From: CAYGUK01 sp964352985
GTDB taxonomy: Bacteria; Pseudomonadota; Gammaproteobacteria; JAHCLG01
Assembly: GCA_964352985.1 (NCBI GenBank)
Contig: CAYGUK010000031.1
Location: forward strand, 1-39,195
Reading direction: 5' to 3'
DNA length: 39,195 nt
Shown here: piece after piece, positions 1 through 8,754 of the stretch
Layout: each line of letters starts with the position of its first letter
Numbering within the stretch: position 1 is the first letter of the stretch
Made by a program: the position numbers and the translations under genes
Notes under the pieces: model-generated
What the model was told of the DNA's origin: nothing
The model's input: the letters and a program-made list of their open reading frames with translations, nothing else
Database searches by the model: none

Positions 1-1540
1 TTTCGTCTGACATATTGATAGAGTTTGACAATATTTTACCATCAAAACTATTTATAACTTGTTGTAATTTCGAGTCCTTGTTTAAGATGTCTTGTAATTT
101 TTCTTGCTTCTGTTTGGCTTTTTGTTGTTTTTGTTCGTAAGGTGTCGCCAATTCCGTATTACCTACGGACATTTCAATCATAATATTTTGGCCAAAATAC
201 TCGGTTAACGCTTCTTGGAGTTTATTCAAACTATTTTTAGTATTTAAGGCTTGAAAAGCTGGTGCAAGTGATAATTGAATTCTGTCATTTGATTTATTAA
301 TTAACGCGGCGTTTTGTGCTATAGCTTGTGCTGGGCCTTGCAATTTTAGTTGAGGCACAATTTCAGCCCAAGTCTCCGGATGATTTTTAGATTTTGTTTC
401 AGTGGGTTTATTAATTAGAGGTGACTTTTTTTTTTCACCTTTGTTATCTATTACTGGATTAAGCCTAAATTGAAATAATCGTAATAAAGTCATTTCAAAA
501 CCCATTTGCGGAAAGGGATTAAGATGAATATCACGTAGCCCGTGTAAAGCAATTTCATAATATAATTGGATATCTTCAGCTGAAAAGTTTGTTGCAATTG
601 CTTTGATCATATTTTGATTTGAACTTAAAGTATGATTGATGGTTTCTGTAGTTTTATAAATTGCTGCTTGATGAAATAAACTGATTATTTCTTTTAACAA
701 TGTGGTGAAGTCAACACTGTTTGTAGCCATTTCGCCGGCAACTTCTAAAGCAACTTGCGCATTATTTTCAATTAATGAATTTATTAAACGCGAAATTAAA
801 TCAGGTGCAATATGACCTAACATATCTCGCACAACTTCAGCTTTAAGTTGTTTGTCGCAAAAAGAAATAGCTTGATCAAGAATACTTAACGCATCACGTA
901 AACTACCTTCTGCGGCAAAAGCAATTAATGCTAAACTTTCATCCTCATATTCAAATTTTTCTTGTTGAACTATAGTTGTTAATTGTTGTTGAATTTTGTC
1001 AACTGGGATTTGTTTTAAATTAAACTGCAGGCATCGCGACAAAATAGTGATCGGCAACTTTTGAGGATCGGTGGTTGCTAAAATAAATTTAACATGGGGA
1101 GGCGGTTCTTCTAAGGTTTTTAATAAGGCGTTGAAACTGTGCGTTGATAGCATGTGGACTTCATCAATTAAGTAAATCTTAAAACGCCCTTGAGTTGGTG
1201 TATATTGCACATTTTCAAGTAAATCTCGAGTATCTTCCACTTTAGTTCTTGATGCGGCGTCTACTTCAATTAAGTCGATAAAACGGCCCTCATTGATTTC
1301 ACAACACGCATTGCAAGTTTCACAAGGTGTTGGGGTAATGCCTTGTTGGCAATTTAAGCACTTAGCTAAGATCCGAGCGATTGTAGTTTTGCCTACACCG
1401 CGTGTGCCTGTAAATAGATAAGCGTGATGTAAACGATTTTGTTTAAGTGCGTTAATTAGCGCCTGTTGAACGTGTTGTTGACCGACTAACTCAGTGAAAT
1501 TTTTCGGGCGCCAGGTTCTTGCTAATACTTGATAATTCAT
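1..1540 (-). CDS. dnaX: DNA polymerase III subunit tau/gamma (3' end cut by window edge)
   Basis: Clamp-loader ATPase subunit of the replicative polymerase. The protein begins MNYQVLARTWRPKNF at 1540 and stays open to the window edge, giving 513 codons. Walker A GTRGVGKT lies at residues 45-52, zinc cysteines at C64, C73, C76 and C79 (the same numbers as in E. coli), and a DEVH Walker B plus sensor motifs follow. Domain III ends near residue 365 (MGFEMTLLRLFQF). The C-terminal part (KLQEALTEYFGQ and onward) resembles the alpha-binding end of tau, so only a few residues should be missing. The family's usual length is 550-650 aa, so the linker here is short. An A10 run at codons 369-372 could make a short gamma form (separate entry). 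The 4.5S RNA gene sits upstream in the same direction. The Shine-Dalgarno is weak (AAGGA, about 15 nt away). Confidence 0.97.
   Translation of the reverse strand, partial: MNYQVLARTWRPKNFTELVGQQHVQQALINALKQNRLHHAYLFTGTRGVGKTTIARILAKCLNCQQGITPTPCETCNACCEINEGRFIDLIEVDAASRTKVEDTRDLLENVQYTPTQGRFKIYLIDEVHMLSTHSFNALLKTLEEPPPHVKFILATTDPQKLPITILSRCLQFNLKQIPVDKIQQQLTTIVQQEKFEYEDESLALIAFAAEGSLRDALSILDQAISFCDKQLKAEVVRDMLGHIAPDLISRLINSLIENNAQVALEVAGEMATNSVDFTTLLKEIISLFHQAAIYKTTETINHTLSSNQNMIKAIATNFSAEDIQLYYEIALHGLRDIHLNPFPQMGFEMTLLRLFQFRLNPVIDNKGEKKKSPLINKPTETKSKNHPETWAEIVPQLKLQGPAQAIAQNAALINKSNDRIQLSLAPAFQALNTKNSLNKLQEALTEYFGQNIMIEMSVGNTELATPYEQKQQKAKQKQEKLQDILNKDSKLQQVINSFDGKILSNSINMSDE
421..440 (-). 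promoter_or_regulatory. Candidate slip/frameshift site in dnaX (A10G)
   Basis: On the coding strand the gene reads GAA AAA AAA AAG, which holds the heptamer A AAA AAG in the same phase as the E. coli dnaX frameshift site. A -1 shift adds four residues (V-T-S-N) and then meets TAA, giving a protein of about 376 aa that ends just after domain III, as gamma should. The run of ten A also resembles the Thermus dnaX site, where RNA polymerase slips. AAGGTG lies only a few bases upstream and no strong downstream stem is visible, so transcriptional slippage is at least as likely as ribosomal shifting. The position and phase are seen directly; the function is inferred. Confidence 0.65.
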
Positions 1541-1644
1541 GGTGGTCAGTGCTAATCCTTACAAAATCCCCCTAGCATAAATAAATTTAAGTGGGTTCCA
1601 AACTTAAATCAATTCACTCAATAAAAGCAGCTATCAGCCACACC

Positions 1645-1735
1645 AATCGCACACGATGGTCCTACTACCGTTGCTCCCTTCCGGGCCTGGCGGGGTTCGC
1701 AGTATATCGCTGCGCGGGGACCGATAGCCACGCAC
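1645..1735 (-). ncRNA. ffs: 4.5S RNA of the signal recognition particle (small bacterial type)
   Basis: The minus strand carries the hallmark SRP core CAGGCCCGGAAGGGAGCA: the Ffh-binding asymmetric loop and GGAA tetraloop. It is flanked by CCCCGC and GCGGGG-type complementary arms and closed by GGTCC (1718-1722) pairing with GGACC (1658-1662). The RNA binds Ffh and targets nascent membrane proteins to FtsY and SecYEG. The mature ends are not clear from sequence alone, so the coordinates are approximate. It lies upstream of dnaX in the same direction, a frequent arrangement in bacteria. Confidence 0.93.
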
Positions 1736-1927
1736 GCTTTGTACCACAAATGCAGCCATCATGGAAGTATTCACAGTAAATTAATAAGTTGAGTGATTAA
1801 TTTCAAAATTGAATATTCAAAATAATTTCTAAAATACATATTACTTAAGTATCGTTTGATAACCAAACTATTGATTGTTAAGTTTGAAATTAAAAGGATA
1901 AAAAGTGTTGACAAAAATCAAGAAGAA

Positions 1928-1958
1928 TTAAGGGGACCCTACTGTCTTGTCCCCTTAA
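1928..1958 (-). terminator. Perfect 10-bp hairpin downstream of the receiver gene
   Basis: TTAAGGGGAC (1928-1937) and GTCCCCTTAA (1949-1958) are exact inverted copies around an 11-nt loop. Read on the minus strand, the stem follows the response regulator gene and is followed by a T-rich but imperfect tract (TTCTTCTTGATTTTTG). It therefore works as an intrinsic terminator candidate. Hairpins beginning GGGGAC are also typical of dispersed REP-like elements, and this window shows only one copy. Confidence 0.55.
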
Positions 1959-2069
1959 ATGCAATACCCAAAGCCTTTACCGTAACAACCCATGACAATA
2001 ATTATAAAATACCAGCTTAAATTTAAGTATAGCAAAAAAAATCGAGAATGTTATAAAGTATCAACTTAT

Positions 2070-2501
2070 TTACTTATATAAATGAGAAATTAGATTTGAT
2101 TTAAATGTCGTGAATAAATCACTTTTATGATAAATCGCATGGTGTTGGGCGAGAGGATTTTTATCCAGATGGTGTTTTTCGGTCGAAACGAAAATTATCG
2201 GAGTGGTGACATTTTTTGAATTATCTTTTTTTAATAAATTGCAAATAATGTCACCATTCAGATCAGGCAAATTGTAATCAAGAATGATGAGATCATATTG
2301 ATTACGCTTGGCCAGGAGCAAGGCCTCGTAGCCAGAAGCGACGAGAGTATAATGACAAGCCAGGTCATTCAGAATAATCTTGTAAAGATTATGGGTAAAT
2401 TCATCGTCCTCAACAATCAATATATTTTTCGGGTGGGAGAGCTTTGTTACAGGGAGAGTATTGAATCGATGAGGATACGATGATGTCAGTTGTGGTCTCA
2501 T
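2070..2501 (-). CDS. Single-domain response regulator (CheY-like receiver)
   Basis: A 143-aa protein made almost entirely of one receiver domain (about residues 25-143) after a short 24-residue lead. The acidic pocket E31-D32-D33, phospho-acceptor D75 (LIILDYNLPD), switch residues S106/T107 and the conserved K126 are all present, so the site should be competent for phosphorylation. There is no output domain, so it probably acts by protein-protein contact in a phosphorelay or motility pathway. No histidine kinase is adjacent. The start is supported by AGGGAG 7 nt upstream of ATG. A good hairpin lies downstream and a cluster of AATATTGAA repeats upstream. Confidence 0.9.
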   Translation of the reverse strand: MRPQLTSSYPHRFNTLPVTKLSHPKNILIVEDDEFTHNLYKIILNDLACHYTLVASGYEALLLAKRNQYDLIILDYNLPDLNGDIICNLLKKDNSKNVTTPIIFVSTEKHHLDKNPLAQHHAIYHKSDLFTTFKSNLISHLYK

Positions 2502-2553
2502 AATTTACTCCCTGTAATTATTTATCATGTGTATATTTAGCCACAACTAAATC

Positions 2554-2603
2554 AATATTGAAATTCAATATTAATCTATAAATATTGAAGATAAATATTG
2601 AAG
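2554..2603. repeat. AATATTGAA motif cluster upstream of the receiver gene
   Basis: AATATTGAA occurs at 2554-2562, its exact inverse TTCAATATT at 2564-2572 (arms separated by one base), and two further direct copies with a trailing G at 2581-2590 and 2594-2603. The cluster lies 50-100 bp upstream of the response regulator start. An operator is possible, but the sequence is A+T-rich and chance cannot be excluded. Confidence 0.4.
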
Positions 2604-2690
2604 TTTGTTTAAAAAAAATTCAAATGCACAGTAAGTAATTGTTAGATGGTAACGTAGAGTTAAAAATAATTAGGGTAAGCAAAATAAGTG

Positions 2691-4043
2691 TTAAGCTGCA
2701 ATTTGAACAGATGGGTTGTATTTACGTAACCTATACCAAATATTTTCATTGATTGTATTCTCATTGGAATGAAATCCTGCAGAGTGATCAGCAATCCAAT
2801 CTGCGTCACTAAAATTAAAATGTTCATTTTTAAAAATGTAGTTATATTTTGTAAAGTGAGACCAAATTGCCATAACATGTTTTTGTAAATGAGGGCATAA
2901 TTTTAAACGTTGATAACAGTCATATTGGCGAGACTGCAAAACAAACAATGCTTGAATAACTGCTGAGAATAATAAGCCTCGTGTTAACTGAATTTCATTT
3001 GGGGCTATCGTTTCATCATTATTATCAAAATTTATCGGAAAGCCACCACGTAAAATTGAAAGTGTTTTAGCAGAACTAAAATTAAAATGAATATCTCGGA
3101 GAGGATCGGCGACTTGTTTTATTTTGTTAATTTCCTTTAGCAGCTGTTGAAACTCATTGTCCTCAGATGAGCAGCTAATAAAGGTTAGATTTTTATCGAT
3201 TGCTTTAATGTTATCTAAGCTAATTTTAGTATCTCGGCCAGTGCAACCAATAATAATGTCAGATTTAATCATTAATTCTTCGATAGATCGTACAATTTGA
3301 TGCGGATGGTCTAATTGATGATTAGTGCGGAGATCGAAAGTATTAATTTTATAGCCCTGCATGGCAAGCTTTGACGCAAGGGCTTTTCCCATTTTTCCTA
3401 AACCAATAATGCCGAAGGTTTGTTTAAAATTATTCAGATCAACTTTATTGGCGAGATGCATGATTAAATCATCTAACAAAAATTCAGGTTCAACAAACGT
3501 TTTTATAGCACTACATGCAACATCAATAACAGGAAAATGAGTTTGTAATTGTTCTAATAAATTTATGCCCGCAGTGGTTTGCTCAATTGCGACAGAAGGG
3601 ATAGAAAGTAAAGTAGGATGATTTAAAAACTCTTCGTAACATCTACCACCGTCATCAAGAATAATAATAGCTTCAAAAGGTAAGAGAGCATGCTGATATT
3701 TTACTTGTTGCCACATTTTTTCTATATCAGATTTAAATGCTTCTTGATAATGGCCTAATTGAGTTAAGTGAGAAGAAGGATTAATTCGAAATTTTGATGA
3801 AAGAAGATTTTGTGCAACTTGTGGGCATGTAGAATATTGTTTACCGCTAATAAATAAGTTTTGTTGTTTAAATCCTATATCTAGCAAACCATGAAATAAA
3901 TGAGAAGTTGTGTTGAGTATATGTTGAACACAAACAATTGCGATTCGACTAAGATTTAAATTAATACCATCAGTCATAAAATACTGATGTTTTATAGTAG
4001 CTAGACTACCATTACTTTTTATCATGAACCCCTCGCAAGCCAT
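2691..4043 (-). CDS. Adenosylhomocysteinase-like NAD-binding protein
   Basis: A 450-aa protein with the middle of an S-adenosylhomocysteine hydrolase: ILDDGG at 129-133, an E-x-T-T-x-G element at 154-159, and a Rossmann loop GIIGLGKMG at 211-219 followed by an acidic strand end (FDLR, 236-239). The hydrolase family uses NAD to cleave S-adenosylhomocysteine. The usual VNDSVTK substrate segment and the C-terminal tail lysine motif are not recognisable, so activity on that substrate is doubtful and this may be a divergent paralogue. The start could be M1 (no clear ribosome site) or M7 at 4025, which follows GAGGGG closely. It runs in the same direction as the two genes upstream, with a gap of about 90 bp. 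Confidence 0.65.
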   Translation of the reverse strand: MACEGFMIKSNGSLATIKHQYFMTDGINLNLSRIAIVCVQHILNTTSHLFHGLLDIGFKQQNLFISGKQYSTCPQVAQNLLSSKFRINPSSHLTQLGHYQEAFKSDIEKMWQQVKYQHALLPFEAIIILDDGGRCYEEFLNHPTLLSIPSVAIEQTTAGINLLEQLQTHFPVIDVACSAIKTFVEPEFLLDDLIMHLANKVDLNNFKQTFGIIGLGKMGKALASKLAMQGYKINTFDLRTNHQLDHPHQIVRSIEELMIKSDIIIGCTGRDTKISLDNIKAIDKNLTFISCSSEDNEFQQLLKEINKIKQVADPLRDIHFNFSSAKTLSILRGGFPINFDNNDETIAPNEIQLTRGLLFSAVIQALFVLQSRQYDCYQRLKLCPHLQKHVMAIWSHFTKYNYIFKNEHFNFSDADWIADHSAGFHSNENTINENIWYRLRKYNPSVQIAA

Positions 4044-4131
4044 CCCGGAGTATTTTAATACGTACTAATTTATTATTTTTCAAATTGCTAAATCACAGAT
4101 TATCATTTGAACCTTAACATAATATTAATAT

Positions 4132-5511
4132 TCATTCTGTGAAGTTGGTTATTTGTACGCATCCTCTAAAAAATGGCCCATGAACAGCCAATTTTTTTCC
4201 GGAAAATTTTTCAAGACAGATAGAAAAATTTTTATCTACATTCAAAATTTCTTCACAGGCTTGAACTTCCCCATAGCGATCAACTTTGGGATGATAATAA
4301 GTAAATTTTGCTTTCTGTAATAAATTAAATAATTCACTGCGTTGTTTTTTTAAGATATCAATTAATAATTCCATAAAAGGCATGATACGTCTTATGACTT
4401 GCATGGTTGCAGGTGTTGCATCGGCTTTAAAAAAAGCGCCTTCAAGCAATGTGGGGTAATAAAATGAATAATAAACAGGATTAAAATCATTATGCGCACT
4501 AAACACGGCCGGTGCTAACATAACAGGTGCATAGTCACGTAACATGCCATAAACATCATGATAAGTTTTTTCGATAATACTGGCGGGAAGTAATATATCT
4601 TCGCAGTCAGTAATGGGGCGAAAGCCGGGGCATGTGCCATTTGACATAAATAACATGTGAATAATGGAATTAATTATATAAGCATCGGGTTTGTAATTTC
4701 GATAGCTGACTTTATTTGCAAATGTTTCCCACAAAATACTAAATTCACTTTTAATTATGGTATTTCTATATTTTAACCACGCACGTTTTAATAAATAATT
4801 TTGAAATTTAAGCCATGGTAAATTATCCGGGTTATTGTTAAACCATTCTCCCGTAAAAATTAAAACTTCAGAGGTCCATGGTTCAGTCTCGAGTGCTTGA
4901 TTAGCAATGTTTTTAAAAATATACCATTGATTAGCGAGATTATCAGCATCTGCGGGATCGATATGAAACTCTTTGGCTAAATTTTTATTTCCTATGGCAT
5001 CAGACACTTTTGCGGCCATAAATGCAGAACGTACGCCAGAGGTGACACTCCAACAAGGGACAATAGGACATTTTGTATAAGGCACTAATGTTTCAAATAA
5101 ACCATACATGTCACCGGGTAAAAAGACATTGAGTGGAATAATTCTATCTGCTGTTTCAATAAAAACTTCACTACTTCGTTTTAGTTGTAAAATTAAAGGG
5201 GTGGGGCAATATTGTAATTTTTCTTTTAATGATGAAGGCACGTTTGGTGAATCAATTCGTTGAGTTTTACCTTGATCATTGGGCACACAAATTGTGCCGA
5301 GATCCGTGATATATTCACCATATTGGTAAATGCCTTTATACAGTTTTAGTTTTTTGGATGGTTGAATATTATCGATGATTTGGCAAAATTCGGGATCAAC
5401 TTTAGCAACATCATCACGAAAATCCTGCCAAGTGCCTTCGATATATTGGCTGTGTGGAAAGTCTGAATTTTTTGTTGAGAATGATGCCATTTTTCTATCT
5501 CGAGTTACCAT
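4132..5511 (-). CDS. Hypothetical protein coupled to the upstream dehydrogenase
   Basis: A 459-aa protein I do not recognise. It has no signal peptide or clear membrane segment and reads as a soluble globular protein with many aromatic residues. Cysteines are scattered without a metal-binding spacing. Its start ATG overlaps the stop of the short-chain dehydrogenase (ATGGTAA), which signals translational coupling; a second in-frame ATG is M8 at 5490. Together with the dehydrogenase and the adenosylhomocysteinase-like protein it may form a small metabolic operon on the minus strand. The function is open. Confidence 0.8.
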   Translation of the reverse strand: MVTRDRKMASFSTKNSDFPHSQYIEGTWQDFRDDVAKVDPEFCQIIDNIQPSKKLKLYKGIYQYGEYITDLGTICVPNDQGKTQRIDSPNVPSSLKEKLQYCPTPLILQLKRSSEVFIETADRIIPLNVFLPGDMYGLFETLVPYTKCPIVPCWSVTSGVRSAFMAAKVSDAIGNKNLAKEFHIDPADADNLANQWYIFKNIANQALETEPWTSEVLIFTGEWFNNNPDNLPWLKFQNYLLKRAWLKYRNTIIKSEFSILWETFANKVSYRNYKPDAYIINSIIHMLFMSNGTCPGFRPITDCEDILLPASIIEKTYHDVYGMLRDYAPVMLAPAVFSAHNDFNPVYYSFYYPTLLEGAFFKADATPATMQVIRRIMPFMELLIDILKKQRSELFNLLQKAKFTYYHPKVDRYGEVQACEEILNVDKNFSICLEKFSGKKLAVHGPFFRGCVQITNFTE

Positions 5512-6191
5512 GGAATTAAATCTTTATTGTAATTAATAAATTCACCGCTTTGTTTAAAACTAACATTTGAGATCACGTCAGCAATTAATTTTGCTGATTC
5601 TTCTGCAGTGAGTGGCGCTTCTTCACCCCCCATTTTTGTTTTGACCCACCCAGGATGTAATGCAATGACTGTAATTTTATCTTTTCGTAATTCGTAGGAT
5701 AAAGTTTTTGTTAGCGCATTTAAAGCTGATTTACTGGCTCGATAAAGTGCTGCGCCACCATTTTGATTGAGTTGGATGCTAGCCATGATACTTGAAATAT
5801 TGACAATCAACTTTTTTTGACCAAGTTTTAAATTGGGTAATAGTTTATGGCTTAAAATAATAGGTGCGATGGCGTTGACATGAAAAATTTCTTGCCAATT
5901 ATGATAATTTATTTCACTGCTGGAATTAAAATTAGTTAGATTCATTCCTGCATTATTAATTACGATATCGATAGGGTTGGCTGAAAGTGATTGATAAAGT
6001 GATGTAATGGTTTGCTCTTTGTTAAGATCCAATTCATGGATTGTGAGTGATTGGAGTTGTAGTTGAGTGAGTATAGTGGCAGATTTTAAATCTCTAACAC
6101 ATGCAATAACATGGTGATGATGACTTAAATAGAATTTTACTAACTCTAAACCGATTCCTCGATTAGCGCCTGTGACTAAAATATTTGCCAT
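5505..6191 (-). CDS. Short-chain dehydrogenase/reductase (SDR)
   Basis: A 228-aa classical SDR that transfers hydride with NAD(P)H. It has the cofactor loop TGANRGIG at 7-14, NNAG at 79-82, catalytic serine S133 or S134 (NISSIMAS), Y150 and K154 (YRASK), and a PG turn at 180-181. The arginine after the glycine loop and the general layout resemble the C-factor-like SDR group. The substrate cannot be told from sequence. It is the first gene of a minus-strand group, overlapping the next gene by 7 bp, and its 196-bp upstream region is shared with the divergent gene at 6388. Confidence 0.93.
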   Translation of the reverse strand: MANILVTGANRGIGLELVKFYLSHHHHVIACVRDLKSATILTQLQLQSLTIHELDLNKEQTITSLYQSLSANPIDIVINNAGMNLTNFNSSSEINYHNWQEIFHVNAIAPIILSHKLLPNLKLGQKKLIVNISSIMASIQLNQNGGAALYRASKSALNALTKTLSYELRKDKITVIALHPGWVKTKMGGEEAPLTAEESAKLIADVISNVSFKQSGEFINYNKDLIPW

Positions 6192-6387
6192 AATATCCTA
6201 AAAAAATTTTTATTTTACAAGCTGGTTCCCAATTTTGGATAGTAACATAAAAAACCATTGATTTAGAAATCCAATGATTTTAAAAAGCAAAATATATTTT
6301 GTCAGATGGGTTAATTATGGCATGACAAGGTATTTATGAGCTATAAATAAGAGATAAGATTGTATAAAAATTAAAATTGAGAATTCT

Positions 6388-7340
6388 ATGGCCCAAGATT
6401 CATCTGGTATTCAAGCTCTTCTTGCATTACAAAAAGGCATGAAATTTCCCCGTTATAAAAGTTTAGAAGGTACAACTCGTGCCTTTATTGAATATTTTAA
6501 TCATTTCTTAGCGGTAATAGGACCAGAAGTGGGAATAACAGATGCCGAGGTGCAAATTAGACTACAAGATAATGTATTTTTATTAAGTAAATATGGTACT
6601 GCTGAAAAATACAATCAATGTGTTCAACAATTAAAGTTGCGAATGGAAGGTGGATTTTTAATTTTAATGGATGCTGTGGAATTATTTGATCAAGCGGTTC
6701 TAAGTTCAAACGCTGCATCTTTATTGATACAACAATATTTTCCACTACTTCATTCTCCAGATGAATTCGAAAAGCAACATGCAAACGATCAAATTAATTT
6801 CCAATTTTTTGAAGTTTTTTCAAAGAAGAATAATCAAATCACCCAGTATTATTATGCGATGTTACGTCAAATGATAAGCTTAACATTGTCGATTGAGGAA
6901 TTCGAAGGACTTTTAATTAAACTAAATTCGCCAAGCATTAAAGAAAAACATTTTCAACAGTTTTTTTCAGACATAAAAAAATTGAGACAGATTTCTCAAG
7001 CTTATTATTTGCAAGAATTTCAAAATCCAATTGCGCATTTTACAAGAGAGGTTGATGCTTTAGTTGTCAATGATATTCACTCATTAAAATTTTTTGCGTT
7101 TTATATGATTAATTTAACAAAATACTTACAACAAAATGCAAATGTAACTAAATCTCTGCAGATGATTCGATTGAAAGTTTTGAAAAGCTTGTCGGTGGGT
7201 TAACCGCAGAAAGGTTAGATAAGCTTGTGAGTATTTTAAATACTGATACATTTTCACTCCTTCTTAACAGCGAGCAAGCTGTCGTTTTACCTTTATTACT
7301 AAATGCTCAATATCATATTTCACAACAAAAGAGTCTATAA
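6388..7340 (+). pseudogene. Unknown protein with a 3' frameshift
   Basis: The main frame gives 271 aa (6388-7203), alpha-helical in character, with no family I recognise. In the -1 frame, coding-like sequence continues from about 7154 to TAA at 7338-7340 (DDSIESFEKLVGGLTAERLDKL... ending QQKSL). This tail is rich in Leu, Glu and Lys with normal codon use, whereas the last residues of the main frame (LKVLKSLSVG) look like read-through in the wrong frame. The likely ancestral product is about 317 aa and a one-base indel near 7150-7160 has shifted it. There is no obvious slippery heptamer. Whether the 271-aa form still works is unknown, and a sequencing error is possible. Confidence 0.6.
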
Positions 7341-7647
7341 TAATCAAATTACTCATAATTTTAATAATCTAGCCCTAGATATAATACGTATAACTTTCTT
7401 AGGTTATTTTTGAGTCATCTTATCTAAGCTCCTAACTAATTGTTAAATAAGGAATAATGGTTTGGAATTCTTCACGTGATCTCCTCTCATCAATTTTATC
7501 GCTAGAATTGATGATGCAGGAATTGCTGGTAAATATTAAGATGGGCACATAACGTTATAATATAACTTGACATATCGACAGCACAACAAGTTTGAATTCG
7601 TTGGATAGACAGAAAATAAGCCTAGCAGCAGATAAAGGGTATACAAA
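7341..7647. other. Intergenic region before the LuxR gene
   Basis: No gene is seen in these 307 bases. They hold an imperfectly spaced 7-bp inverted repeat (ATCAATT ... AATTGAT, about 7489-7512) and presumably the promoter of the regulator downstream. No convincing -35/-10 pair stands out. Confidence 0.5.
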
Positions 7648-8589
7648 ATGATTTACAGAGACACAACATTTTTACAAGAATCACATAATGAAGTTAAAGA
7701 AATATGCAAGCCCCTGATGAAAAATTTAAATATTAATTATTTTTCATATGTTAAACTTGATAGCTCTCTTAAAACGACTTTACTGACAACGAATCCAGAA
7801 GTGGTTGAGTTTATCAGAGAAAATAAAATTGTGTTAAGTGCAGAGAATTCATTAAACCCTTTAGTTCATAACATTGTTTATTATGATGATATTGATCAAA
7901 CTACCAAATTATATCGCGATTTTTTAAAACCCATCAAAGATGAGTTTGATATCAGTCATTTAATTACAATCTCAAGATTACGCTCAGGATTTTATGAGTT
8001 TTTCACTTTTGGCACTAACGAAAAAAACTCGGGATTTAAAGAACTTTTTATATTAAATAAATCATATATTGAATCTTTTCTACCGTATTTTAAAACCAAA
8101 GCAGCAGGACTAATTAAAACAGCAACAAAATTTTCAAATCACGGTAGTCGTGCAATTCTTTATCAGACATTTATGAAAATGTTAAAAAACAATCAAAACA
8201 TGAGTTGTAAAGAAATATTTAGAAAAATAGAAAAAAGAGATGTTTTATTAGATGAGCATGATTTTAAAATTTGTCGAATAAAACTTGATGAACCATTCGA
8301 TAATATATACTTAACACGGAAAGAAATTGGTGTAATACGATTATTAGAACAAAATCTCACCATGAAAAAAATTGCTCAGCAACTTGGCGTTTCTTGGACT
8401 ACTATTCGTTCTCATATCGATAAATTACGCTATAAATTAAACTGTAAGAGCAAATCTGACTTAATTAACCTATTAAGTAATTCTACCATTATCGATAACG
8501 TGTCTTATGCAATACCCTCGAACGAAATTGATAAGAAAGCAATTTATCAATTTTATGCAGAAGTAATAAAAGATTTTGATCATTCTTAA
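7648..8589 (+). CDS. LuxR-type transcriptional regulator (orphan)
   Basis: A 313-aa DNA-binding regulator. The C-terminal GerE/LuxR helix-turn-helix spans about residues 222-276, with LTRKEIGVIRLL, the recognition helix region VSWTTIRSHIDKLRYKL, and the usual Leu-rich end. The first 200 residues form a sensor-like region with FYEFFTFGT at about 115-123, followed by LNKSYIESFLPYFKTKA, a pattern seen in the expanded LuxR families of Legionellales. It does not show the conserved ligand pocket of acyl-homoserine-lactone receptors, and no synthase is nearby. The targets are unknown; the lipoprotein and unknown gene downstream are candidates. A 13-bp inverted repeat lies directly downstream. Confidence 0.85.
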   Translation: MIYRDTTFLQESHNEVKEICKPLMKNLNINYFSYVKLDSSLKTTLLTTNPEVVEFIRENKIVLSAENSLNPLVHNIVYYDDIDQTTKLYRDFLKPIKDEFDISHLITISRLRSGFYEFFTFGTNEKNSGFKELFILNKSYIESFLPYFKTKAAGLIKTATKFSNHGSRAILYQTFMKMLKNNQNMSCKEIFRKIEKRDVLLDEHDFKICRIKLDEPFDNIYLTRKEIGVIRLLEQNLTMKKIAQQLGVSWTTIRSHIDKLRYKLNCKSKSDLINLLSNSTIIDNVSYAIPSNEIDKKAIYQFYAEVIKDFDHS

Positions 8590-8605
8590 ATTCTTAATAC
8601 CAAAT

Positions 8606-8640
8606 AGCTCATATTTAAAGAATAGGGTTAAATATGAGCT
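8606..8640. repeat. 13-bp perfect inverted repeat after the LuxR gene
   Basis: AGCTCATATTTAA (8606-8618) and TTAAATATGAGCT (8628-8640) pair exactly around a 9-nt loop. No T-run follows on either strand, so a factor-independent terminator is not clear. It may stabilise the 3' end or be an operator. Confidence 0.6.
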
Positions 8641-8754
8641 TAGAACCTAAGTTTAGAGTAAAAATATCCGTGTTTTTTCGAGTTGTAAAACTGACATCAC
8701 ATGAATAAAATATCGCGTTTTTTATCAGGATAACTTTAAAGAGGATTATACGTA

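Noticed and set aside
1591..1779. A 62-codon plus-strand open frame
   Set aside because: It is antisense to the 4.5S RNA gene, whose hallmark core explains the sequence.
4088..4106. Second Fur-box candidate upstream of the adenosylhomocysteinase-like gene
   Set aside because: Only about 11 of 19 positions match and one half-site is missing.
7648..8589. A quorum-sensing receptor role for the LuxR-type protein
   Set aside because: The conserved ligand-pocket residues of acyl-homoserine-lactone receptors are not recognisable and no synthase gene is present.
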